Positions 55,410-64,000 of a stretch of DNA of 64,000 bases are shown in pieces (the stretch's first letter is position 1; each line of letters starts with the position of its first letter). Source of the stretch: Cheiracanthium punctorium (Eukaryota > Arthropoda > Arachnida > Araneae > Cheiracanthiidae); contig JAWZYV010006201.1 in NCBI GenBank assembly GCA_038373885.1, positions 682,001 to 746,000 of the forward strand, written 5' to 3'. The notes beneath the pieces are model-generated. The model saw only the letters and a list, made by a program, of their open reading frames with translations. It was not told the DNA's origin and did not search any database. A program made the position numbers and the translations under genes.

Positions 55410-55715
55410 TCGATGATTCGGCTCTAATTGTTTTCCTTGTTCCACTACGTTGATAGTACATGATTATCCATGCATCAGCCCTGTTTATCTTCCTTGTTTT
55501 ATTACGTTGGAAAGTGTATCATAATCCATGTGTCGGCTCTATTTGTCTTCCTTGCTGTACGTTGGAAAATACACAATTATTCATGAGTCGAACCTATATG
55601 TCTTCCTTGTTCCGTTATGTTGTGAAATTGCATTAAAATCCATGCGTGTGCTGATTTTGTCTTTCTTGTTGCATAAAACCCTTATTAGAATTGGAATCTA
55701 TATTAATATCCTCAC
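55410..55715 (+). repeat. Degenerate ~55-60-bp tandem repeat, four to five units
   Basis: 'tcttccttg' recurs at about 55431, 55488, 55549 and 55603, each followed by an ACGTTGGAAA-type phrase and 'atccatg'. A partial copy lies at 35160-35300. Confidence 0.7.
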
Positions 55716-55720
55716 TATAT

Positions 55721-55920
55721 GGCCGAGTGATTAAGACACTGTACGTAGGAGATAGTTGAAGTGTGAAGGTTTAGGATTTTGTCCTGTCCTACCGCGTGCT
55801 TGTCGGCTAAGAGTTTTGGTAGGGTTTCTCTCGATATGATGTGAATATGTGTTAGGGTCCCTTAAAAAGTTCTCCACCCAAGTCATATCCTCTAGGCAGA
55901 TACCCCCGAAGTTCGAAGTT
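55721..55920 (+). mobile_element. SINE family alpha, copy 2
   Basis: Head GGCCGAGTGATTAAGACACT is the A-box region of a Ser/Leu-type tRNA, with B-box-like 'ggtttaggattttgtcc'. Body: GAGTTTTGGTAGGGTTTCTC, GTTAGGGTCCCTTAAAAAGT and CTCTAGGCAGATACCCCCG. Confidence 0.75.
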
Positions 55921-56021
55921 TGTCTTAATTCAACACGCAATATACTCAATACAAGGATCTACACGTTAATACTACATTTGCGACAACGACCTGTTAAATT
56001 GGTACCGGGTGGTCACATTAA

Positions 56022-56816
56022 CGGTGTAGTTCGAAAAAACCATGTGATTTTGGTACATAAGTACAAATAAACTAATTATGCCAGGCACTTCAAAATTTTG
56101 AACCTGTCTCTTTACAAGCTATACTACATACTGAAATAAACGATCAATCTGTATCAGTTTTAAAACTTTTAGAAAAAATTCTTAAAAATCGGAAATTTTC
56201 GCAAAGCGTGTCACTCTTCGAAAAATCTTGCAGCTCAGATCCACTTTTAAGATTTTTTTCTGAAAATTTCACAAAAGCCACAGCTTTTTCGCTTATTGCA
56301 GTGTGTAAAGCAGCTTATGAAGAACCATCTGGAATTTTTGGAGACCAGGGTGCTATTAGTTTATTGCAATTTGTGTACCAATACTAAAAACAGAGTTTTT
56401 TTCTTAGGCACACACCCATAACGGTGTAATTCGAAGAAAACCATGTGATTTTGGTACATGAGTACAAATTACCTAATTATGTCATGCACTTCAAAATTTT
56501 TGGAATGCCTCTTTACAAGCTCTACTATACACTGCAATAAGCGATAAACGTATCAGTTACGAGACTTTCAGAAAAAATTCTTAAAAATCGAATATTTAGA
56601 AGGATGTGTCACTTTCCGAAAATTTTTTGCTGTGCAATTCCACGTTACAGAATTTTTTTCTGAAAGTTTTATAAAAGGCACCGCTGTTTCATTTATTACG
56701 GAGGGTAATACAGCTTCTAAAGAATTATCCTGATTTTTTTAGAGTCCCTGGGACAGTTAGTTTATTTCAGTTTGTGTACCTAGAACTTGGAGATTTTGGT
56801 TCTTCGAACAATGCCC
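56022..56816 (+). mobile_element. TTAA-flanked MITE holding two tandem units of family R
   Basis: TTAA at 56018-56021 and 56817-56820. Inner ends CGGTGTAGTTCGAA and, minus strand, GGGCATTGTTCGAA. CATGTGATTTTGGTACAT starts at 56041 and 56442, so the unit is 401 bp. The single copies at 16146 and 26280 lack the partner unit. Confidence 0.6.
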
Positions 56817-56820
56817 TTAA

Positions 56821-57364
56821 TCCCTAACTTGTCCTGAAGAGCTCGGGAATTACTAGCATTTAGATGTCTTACATGCCGAAGATACTATGCACGTAGTTTA
56901 CAGAATGATATAAATTAATTCCACTAAATCCGTGTACCTTATCAAAGAATATATAGGACATTGACTTATCATTGTGCAGGAAACCTAGGTGTATGTTGCT
57001 GTGCCTGATAAGATTGTTTTTTCGTGCATGCATCTAAACAAATTTTTAGTTGCCGTCCGATTTTCCAGTGTGAAAAGCGTTAATCAGTGATTCCGACTTG
57101 TTTAGAGGAAGAGCAGTTTTATTTGAAGGTAAGCTACGTAGATTTCTCTATGTTTTATTAACATATCATTTGAAACTAGCTGCCAAGGCTGCCCGCTCCA
57201 TATCTTACTATTCTTTATGCTTAGTGCAGTATTGGTAAAATTATTGGACTCATTTCAACGAAAATAATTTTTTTTTTTTTTTTTACACGGTTGGTCATTA
57301 AATTTATTTAGGTTAGGGTTGCTACGAAATTTGGGTGTCATCATGAAGGCCGATGCCGGCCATT
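56821..57364. other. No recognised feature
   Basis: T-run at 57268-57283; otherwise unassigned. Confidence 0.4.
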
Positions 57365-57375
57365 CCAATTACTGA

Positions 57376-57768
57376 GTCCCGCAGTGGACTGGGCGCTAAA
57401 CTCCGTTCCTGTAAGAACACGGCAAGTGAAGCAGCATCTGGCTTGGCCAGTGCTTGGGAGGGACTACCCCTCTCGGCCCGTCCGCTGTGGAACCGTGTAC
57501 GCTAATGGGAGCTGGTGCACGTAAAATCCGTCGTGGCTCCAAAGTCCTCCAAGTTGTTAAACGTTACCTCTGGGGGTGCCGATTTCAGGGGGTTGGTCCC
57601 TCCTCTGGAATTGGTTCAAAATTACGGGACCCCGAGCTAAGACGGACTTCCTCCCACTGGGGCTCATTGAAATTGAAGCCGCTCCTTCGGCCCATCGCCT
57701 GCCTATATAGGGCGACCTGTCACCGCAACGCGGTTGCCAGGGGGCATTAGCAACAACAACAACAACAA
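57376..57768 (+). mobile_element. SINE family gamma with (AAC)n tail and 11-bp target duplication
   Basis: CCAATTACTGA at 57365-57375 and again at 57769-57779. Less AT-rich than its surroundings, with 'cccgcagtggactgggcgct' near the start, 'gggagctggtgcacgtaaaa' in the middle and an AAC run at the end (57750-57768). The 98-residue ORF across it is not a gene. Confidence 0.85.
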
Positions 57769-57779
57769 CCAATTACTGA

Positions 57780-58139
57780 CATTGCAAACTGTACGAAAAG
57801 ATACAATTGAGCATTTCCGTTTATAAAATGATTAAAAAAAGACTACCCACTGAGCGCAGGGCCCTTGCTAAAGGGGGTGTAGTGTCCCCCACCCAACACT
57901 CGCAAAATTCTATTAAACTTGGCAAAATTAGATACCTAGTTGGCGAAATTGATGAAAAAATTTAATGAAAACAATAATTTAATTTCTGTTCCTGGTAGGC
58001 TTGGGAAAATTACACAAATCCAGTTGGCAAAAGTAAAAAGTTTGTAATGTAGTTGATAAAAAAAATTAAGTTGGTAAAAACCGATATTTGATTTGGCAGT
58101 TTATCGACATCTCACCCCCCCCCCCCTCGCAAGAAAAAG
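57780..58139. other. No recognised gene
   Basis: Contains two phrases with 'ggcaaaatt' and 'ggcgaaatt' and a C-run at 58116-58127. Confidence 0.35.
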
Positions 58140-58255
58140 TCTTAGGAATGGCTTTGACTGAGCGTAATGTATTGAAACTGTTTTAAGCGCTCCTGTAAAA
58201 GTAATTTAAATAATATATACAGCATTTTCAATAGGGTACGTAGGAATAACATATG

Positions 58256-59190
58256 CAGGATGTCCCATAACAGGGTTTCTACAGATTTCACAGTTTTTGT
58301 TTCCCTGACATCTATCACGCTCTTCCCTGACTTTATCTAGTGTGCTTTCCCGAATTTTGCGTTTCTATTTTTAACATTACATCCTATAGTTAATTATTTT
58401 TTTATATTTTGCCCCCTTTTTTTACAAATAATAATAATAAAATTAATATATACAAGAAATTTATTTGACATCACTATATTCTAACAATTACGAACGAAAA
58501 TTAAGCATATTGCAACTGCACAAGATATGCTCATAAAGAACACATTTTAAAATTATTTGTAAGGTTGAATGAGAAAATGAAAACCAGACAATTTCTATAC
58601 TTAGGTTCAAGCAGCAAATATTTTCTTGATTTTACCGCAAAATTCAAATTTTCTTGTATTTCCCTGACCTTTCTTCAATGTCTGCTAATTTCCCTAACTT
58701 TTTTCCCAAATCCCTGACTTTCCCTGATATTCCCTGACTTTCCAGGTCTGTAGAAACCCTGCATAACTATTGGTACAATATTTTACGGGAGATAGGGCAC
58801 ATAATAAGGAATCAGAATCACATAGCAATGTGGAGTCAAAAACGCTGTTTTCACTTACCTGTTAATAATCACTTTTGGAAAAGTGTTGAAGTATTACTAA
58901 TTTCTTGAGCAAGTTTCATAAACAGTGGGCTTGTCTCCAAAAATTTCACCCATGAAATGAAATAGAATTTCTAATCTATCAATTTCAGTCACGTGTTTTC
59001 TGTGAAAGATACATTAGTTTTTGACGAACAATGGTCGGAAAGTTCGCTATTATTCTAGCTTGTCCCTAAGTGATTATTAACAGCTACATGAAAAAGACGT
59101 TTCCGACCTCACATTGCTGTGCGGTTCTTATTGCTTGCTGTGTGCCCTACCTCCCGTTAAATTTTGAACCAATAATTATAGGATACCCTG
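58256..59190. mobile_element. Foldback MITE inside C2
   Basis: Left CAGGATGTCCCATAACTATT (with the nested element removed) and right, minus strand, CAGGGTATCCTATAATTATT. The arms extend over about 130 bp with GGGAGATAGGGCACA and AGCAATGTGG phrases. Target duplication not clear. Confidence 0.65.
58271..58761. mobile_element. MITE with CAGGGTTTCTACAGA ends, nested
   Basis: Ends CAGGGTTTCTACAGA and TCTGTAGAAACCCTG are perfect 15-bp inverted repeats. CATAA adjoins both sides (58266-58270, 58762-58766). Repeated TTCCCTGAC phrases lie near both ends. Confidence 0.8.
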
Positions 59191-59433
59191 TATACATTTA
59201 GTAGTAATCGATGCATATTTACAGCAGTAATAGCACGGACGGACGGACAGGCGAATCGAAATCCTAAACACGTTTTAACCTTGTTGGAAAGTGTTAAAAA
59301 AGGGTTAACATTTGTATAAGTCGATATATTGTAATCAATCGATCTTCCTTTTTTTCCATTCGATTAGTCAAGAATAAAAGTAGACCTCCCAGCTTAAAAT
59401 TAGAGATGTAACGAATAGTGATTTGGCCGAATA

Positions 59434-59593
59434 GCCGAATACCGAATATTCGGCTTCTGGATTAGGCCGAATACCGAATGTTCGGCTTATGGATTAGGTC
59501 GAATACAGAATATTCGGCTTAGGGATTAGGCCAAATACCGAATATTCGGCTTATGGATTAGGCTGAATACCCAATATTCAGCGACCGAATATT
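59434..59593 (+). repeat. 32-bp subterminal tandem repeat, five units
   Basis: GCCGAATACCGAATATTCGG followed by 'cttatggattag', starting at 59434, 59466, 59498, 59530 and 59562. Each unit contains the palindrome CCGAATATTCGG, a likely transposase-binding type of repeat. Confidence 0.9.
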
Positions 59594-59632
59594 AAATATT
59601 TTAAAATTTCATTTTAATTATAAACAAAATAT

Positions 59633-60547
59633 TGTTACGAATTTTCGGGGCAACCCGCTGCTCTGGGGCTTAAAATGGTTTAAAATTCGTATTCTACGCT
59701 TCAAATAGATAAATTTTGCTTTTTGTTGCATCAAAATCGGCCAATTAGAACCGGAGATACGGAGGTTTCGGTTTCCCATTCAAATATATGGGATTTCTAG
59801 AAAACTCGAGAAATATTAGTCCTAGAGCTTAGATCTCTTCACTTTTGAGGACTTATTTTTGGCGCCAAATTTGGCGATATTTCGCCAAAAGTCGCCAAGC
59901 TTGGCGACATTTTGGTCATTTGGCGCGATTTTCCCAATGGGGCCTGGAAGTTGTTTTTCCTGCATTAAAAACGCATAATAACCTAACATTTCTCTTCTAT
60001 GACGTAATCAAAATTCACGCTTTATGTAGAACCCTGGAGAAATTGACTTTTCTGGAAACCTCTTGTACCTCTTGCTTCGGCTATTTATAGAAGCGGGCAT
60101 CGCCCCGGAGTCAGTCAGTGCGAGTTGAACGCTCGATGTGTGAAGAGCTCTCAGTACGCTTGTGAATTGATAGTGCTATAGAAGCTGTGTTTTAGCTTGC
60201 TTTACGAAGCTGTTTTCAAAGTGCTGTGTATAAATTCTTCATAGCTGAGTCTTGAGAGACTGTTAGTGTTATTTCTCGTATATTTTCACTGAATTTTTTG
60301 CCTGTGAAAGTGACTTATTTTGTATGAGGAATATAGCATTTGTGAGAGCTTCTGATCTAAGCGGACTGTTAAAAGCACGTTACTGCTAGATTGTGCTTGT
60401 GTATTGTGTACAGCTGATTGCTCTACGAAGTTCTAGAAGCAATAAAGTTTGTGTTCCATCCTGACAAGTGCCTTTTTACTTGAACTTTTTACACCAACTG
60501 GACTTTAGAACGACGAACCCCAGGAGTAGCAGAGTAATTCCGCAACA
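59633..60547 (+). mobile_element. Solo LTR, copy 2 (TG...CA), nested
   Basis: Begins TGTTACGAATTTTCGGGGCA and ends AATTCCGCAACA; ATAT on both sides (59629-59632, 60548-60551). AATAAA at 60441-60446 and a TATTTATAG box near 60082. Contains GCCAAATTTGGCGATATTTC at 59865-59885. Homologous to 18174-19101. Confidence 0.8.
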
Positions 60548-60835
60548 ATATCGCTTTTCAAACTAAATACTAAATAAAGGCTAATTAAAATTCCTTTTAT
60601 ATTATTTGTCGGCACTTAAACACACACACACGCACTACTAGATGTCTGCGCCGCACAAAAATTCGCGGCGGCGGCGTAACGACCTCAGAAATCTGGCGGC
60701 GAGTAGCGGCGTTGGAAAATTTTTGGAAAAGAGCATAATGAAAAACGGGTGTATGCGTAGCGTACATACACACCCACATCCATACTTATATGCATGTATG
60801 TATAAATTGACGTTAAAATGAGATTTTTTTTAGGC
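60548..60835. other. Unassigned interior of the 59401 hAT element
   Basis: CA repeats at 60618-60634 and CAT/TGTATG motifs near 60765-60805. No coding motif. Confidence 0.35.
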
Positions 60836-60839
60836 TATA

Positions 60840-61192
60840 AAAACTAGTCTTGAGTATGATGTTGTTGTATTGTGTTGATTGTGGGATTGCTGCCAATTAG
60901 CTGTAGGCAACACTGCCATAGGCTGACATACTGAATCCGAAAAAATATGTAGTTCTAAATGAGCAATGTTGATATGAACAATTTCGGAAAAATAATAACG
61001 GGGAATGGAAATGTTATTCAATTGGGGAACTTCATCACACCAGTCATTCCAAAGTTTTGTTCAGATGTTTGATATTTCCAGTTACTGTATCGTAATAATA
61101 GTCCGCTCCCAGAAGGAGCGTAACAGGGATTTCATTCTGAGGCGAGTCTGCAAGGGTTAACTTCTGTAAAACACCAATTTCCTTAACATCGT
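60840..61192 (-). pseudogene. BEL/Pao pol relic: protease end joined to RNase H region
   Basis: The minus strand reads LTLADSPQNEIPVTLLLGAD followed by YYYDTVTG, the end of the BEL/Pao retropepsin-like (DUF1758) domain. After a one-base shift it continues WNDWCDEVPQLNNISIPRYY and LELHIFSDS, the segment leading into RNase H with its catalytic Asp in F-S-D. The whole reverse transcriptase is missing between them, so it is an internal-deletion relic. It runs opposite to the surrounding solo LTR and is not part of that element. Confidence 0.75.
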
Positions 61193-61195
61193 TGA

Positions 61196-61412
61196 TTTCT
61201 GGGGGCGGGATATAGCTACACGTGGGCTCTAGGCTGAGGGGTGGGGTGCCCTCCGTAGAGGTCTTTCTAAGGGATCCTAACCAGTATCTACGCTAACTTT
61301 AGGAGGAAACCACGGAAAACTCCGAACGGTTAGGTCGGCGGAAATGACCTGGTTTTGAACCAGGCACCTTCCATCTCCCAGTTCAGAGCACTATGCGCTC
61401 GGCCACAGGTGG
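61196..61412 (-). mobile_element. SINE family alpha, copy 3
   Basis: Minus strand: head CTGTGGCCGAGCGCATAGTG with B-box-like GGTTCAAAACCAGG, then GGAGTTTTCCGTGGTTTCCT and GGATCCCTTAGAAAGACCTC. It abuts the BEL/Pao relic. Confidence 0.75.
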
Positions 61413-61937
61413 GGCTCTTGAGTATGAGCTTGCCATTGTGGTACACTTTTAAAATATTTCTAATGCAAAAGTTAAATAATAGATTTCATCAAAACTGGAT
61501 AGGTTTATGTTGTTTATAAGGTTGTTTATACATTTAGTTATCAGTATACGATTGATAGATTGTTTGCTTTTTAGCGTTTTTTTTTCCCTCGAACTTCTGG
61601 TGAACTTTCCAAGCCTATAATGTTCTTTTGAGGTATAATACAATGTTTGAACAGTTTTTAAAGGAATCACATTACACCATTGACTCAAAATATTTTAATT
61701 GTATCTTTACAAGTTACTACCGTTAAGATACAATTAAATGCTGGTACATTTGTGTACTCTATTTTATCGTATCAGTTTCAATTACGAGCCTTTCCCTGAA
61801 GTATACAGGAAAAAAGGAGCTGCTAAAGTTTGTTAAGCTTTTCTAAAATGTTTTGAAACCTATTGTACGCCGCGGTGTACATTCGGCGTTCTTAGCCGGC
61901 GCTGTGGTGCAGACCTCTACACACCATTACATTATCT

Positions 61938-62113
61938 CAGGCGCGTAGCCAAGAAAATTTTTCGTTGGGGCGGGGGGGGGGGATATGAACTTATATGTGA
62001 ATAAATAGACGGAATTTCTGCACGGCATAAATCTTATGATCACTAATCTAAAAATTGATAATGGGGGGGGGGATATATTTCAATATCCACCTACCCCCTG
62101 GATACGCCCTCCG
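61938..62113. mobile_element. Short hAT-type MITE (GCGTAGCC type)
   Basis: Left CAGGCGCGTAGCCAAG, right GGATACGCCCTCCG; flanks CATTATCT (61930-61937) and CATTACCT (62114-62121) agree at 7 of 8. Two G-runs inside. Confidence 0.7.
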
Positions 62114-62631
62114 CATTACCTGTCAAACTAATAAAATCGTTATGAAAAGATATCTAATACGAAGTTAAATAATTAGGTTTGCAATTGAAGATATGTGAAG
62201 ATTCCCCCTGCTCCCACCCCATAAAGAAAAGTAGAAAAGCGATCCCAGTAGTTCCACTAAATAGAAAAGAATATTGCATTTCTGCAATATTATTAAATTA
62301 TGTTTCATTCAGCTTAAAATTCAATGACCCAGAATATTTTATAATAGGAAATTAAACATGGAAGTATAACTATTGAATATCATTTGTAAATGCATTTAAA
62401 AATACGTGTTAAAAAATACTTTTCTCTGAAATTACTGAGTTAAATATGTTGCAATATTCGGGCACAACTTTTCGGCCTACTAAATTGATTCGATTACTAT
62501 TAAATTTATGCTATTCGATTACTGCTAAATTTATACAGGGTGTTCTATAACTATTCAATATTCGACTTACTAAATATTCGGCAAAACAGCCGAATAGTGG
62601 CAGAATATTCGTTACAATCTCTACTTAAAAT

Positions 62632-63930
62632 TGCACTATAAAATTCCAGATTATAAAGGGTCAGAAGGCCCTAATATCCCTTGTCTAGTTTAGAATTCCA
62701 AGCTTCATGCAATGCATGCATCATCGCTTCAACCGAATTAAAACGTTTCACCTTCAGTCGAAAACGCAGGAAATACCTCACAAACACAGTAATTATCCGA
62801 CGAACCTTCTAATGACCGTACAGCTGCAAAATAACAAGTTCTAAGCTCCAGAAAGCTTACATCACTTCCGCTACTCGTAAAAGAAAGGCGTTTGATCCGC
62901 AAAAGACGTCACTTTGAGGAATTTCTTATTAATTGTATGAAATTCGGGAATCTCAGGAGATGATAATCCACGGGACGCCATTTAACTCCCTGAGAGGTTG
63001 TACCGCGAATATGTGATTCATTAGGACAATTACTAATTCGTTTTTTTTTGCGATGCGGTGTATGACCGCAGCGATTTCGGTGTCCCCTACAATTCGCCGA
63101 CATTTCCAAATTTCCCTTTTAGGACTTTTTTGGGGATTATCCTCTCTCATTTATCTAGTGAGGTGAATACCGAAGGCGGGAGTATTCCGCTTCCCAGAGG
63201 TAATCTACATGGAACAGGTGAAAAGGAACAGGTTTTAGGAAAGATCACCTTACATATTGGAAAGATATAGATTACTAGCTGATGTGCTGTTTCATTCATT
63301 AAAAATTGTTTCAAAATTCTGATTATCCTCTAAAATCTTAATTTCTTTTTCCACTCATCTTGAAAATAAATATTTTTCTATTATCATTATTTATCTGTGT
63401 AAAGTCACAATAATAATATAAGCTAAGAGTTTAAAAAAATACTTTTCTTACTGAAAGTTTCAATAATGATGATATTCTTTTTTTTTTTCCAAAAGTAGTG
63501 TTTAACATACAAAAAAGCTAATAAATCTATTTAATTATCTGCTTTTAAAATTTTTAGATTATTTTGAAGTCAGACTCACTATATTGCTGAAGTAAGTATG
63601 CAAAGCATTCTTGTGCTGTCAAAATATTTTCGGTAGTATTCAAGGAAAACTGATACCTATTGTTAAATGTATCTGCTTAACGTATCACCAAAGTGTCATT
63701 CCAATCGTCTCAGTGTCTTAACGTGATAAACAGAAAAAAGAAAAACATTAATTAAATTTTTTTCTAGACATTTTTTTAAAAGGACTATTAAGTCGAGCTA
63801 CTACCTAACATTTCGTTTACAAAAATTTCGTTTGTTCAGGCTGTTTTCGAGTAATGCGCACAAATAGCTGCTCAATTTCCATAAAATCTCAAAATATAAT
63901 AAAATTTTGAAAACTATTCAACGCTATAGT
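62632..63930. other. No recognised gene
   Basis: ORFs at 62909-63150 (-) and 63058-63270 (+) overlap each other and show no family motif. A T-run at 63478-63488. A good acceptor and GTAAGT donor bracket 34 bases at 63558-63591, too short to call. Confidence 0.35.
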
Positions 63931-64000
63931 CAGGGGCGTAGCCAGAAATTTTTCATGGGAGGGGTTACGAGTACTGAAACTCACATATATGCATATATGT
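63931..64000 (+). mobile_element. Left end of a GCGTAGCCAG-type MITE, cut by window edge
   Basis: CAGGGGCGTAGCCAGAAATT followed by 'gaggggttacgagtactg' matches the repeat end at 27455-27520 and, inverted, at 37548-37595. Confidence 0.5.

Larger units (their letters stand above)
58140..59295 (+). mobile_element. Satellite-type element C2, interrupted
   Basis: 58140-58250 matches C1 ('gactgagcgtaatgtattga', 'gctcctgta'); the tail 59195-59295 has 'gtagtaatcgatgcatattt', ACGG repeats (59236-59249) and the 3' hairpin ending TTGGAAAGTGTT before an A-run. A foldback element (58256-59190) lies between. The 5' end is uncertain. Confidence 0.5.
59401..62623. mobile_element. 3.2-kb hAT-type element with TAGAGATGTAACGAAT ends
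   Basis: Left TAGAGATGTAACGAATA; right ATTCGTTACAATCTCTA. CTTAAAAT at 59393-59400 and 62624-62631, an exact 8-bp duplication. The left end carries five 32-bp repeats; the right shows only 'gccgaatagtgg' and 'aatattcggc'. It holds a solo LTR, a BEL/Pao relic, a SINE and a MITE, but no hAT transposase I can recognise. Confidence 0.85.

Noticed and set aside
57454..57750. 98-residue GC-rich ORF
   Set aside because: It lies wholly inside SINE gamma, which has an 11-bp target duplication and an AAC tail.
18174..60547. The two LTRs as a single giant retrotransposon
   Set aside because: They are 41 kb apart, each has its own short flanking duplication, and no gag-pol lies directly inside either; two solo LTRs fit better.
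61330..61412. tRNA-Ser/Leu-like gene on minus strand
   Set aside because: The head is tRNA-like, but the same head and body recur at 55721 and 30285, and the stems are degraded; a SINE explains it.
63558..63591. Micro-exon with good acceptor and GTAAGT donor
   Set aside because: Only 34 bases with no neighbouring exon to test phase; chance cannot be excluded.

Overview
The window is AT-rich eukaryotic DNA with introns, homopolymer runs and microsatellites. It is almost entirely repeats. The mix of relics (hAT, pogo/Tigger, Tc1/mariner, piggyBac-like, BEL/Pao, a Jockey/I-like LINE, possible Penelope, solo LTRs, three tRNA-like SINE families) suggests an arthropod. I would guess a chelicerate such as a spider, at low confidence, because that is recalled resemblance and not a search. 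No complete host gene, rRNA, functional tRNA or CRISPR array is visible.

Layout. 0-2 kb: a pogo-type end, then a Tigger-like element whose transposase remnant is split by a foldback insertion with a 15-bp target duplication. 2.6-10.7 kb: two phase-compatible exons (2635-2760 and 10536-10666) of an unidentified lysine/glutamate-rich protein, which make this stretch an intron holding a satellite-bearing element (A1) and a hAT relic with a second element nested in it. 11.6-20.3 kb: LINE, unknown-transposon and GIY-YIG-like fragments, a Tc1 fragment and a solo LTR. 20.5-25 kb: a foldback element, then a 3.1-kb hAT with readable but broken transposase. 25.8-35.1 kb: a stack of nested insertions, with satellite-bearing elements B1, B2 and A2 sitting in or beside palindromic piggyBac-like elements. 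36.9-43.7 kb: a mariner-like fragment, a 2-kb pogo deletion derivative keeping its HTH and PHD-finger ends, and a second TIR element carrying two piggyBac-like insertions and flanked by a long inverted repeat. 44.4-51.6 kb: satellite-bearing element C1, SINEs, MITEs and a 214-bp tandem array. 52.5-64 kb: hAT-type MITEs with exact 8-bp duplications, SINEs, C2, and a 3.2-kb hAT that has itself collected a solo LTR, a BEL/Pao relic, a SINE and a MITE.

The best candidate for an undescribed system is the A/B/C element group. Copies start TC in A and B, carry diverged ~173-bp monomers and a short simple-repeat tract, end in a hairpin closing with GGAAGT, GGAAAGT or GGAAAGTGTT, and lie in A/T homopolymer runs. 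That layout resembles Helentron-associated (DINE-1/HINE-like) elements. Two copies sit inside or against identifiable piggyBac-like hosts, so their ends can be read with some precision.
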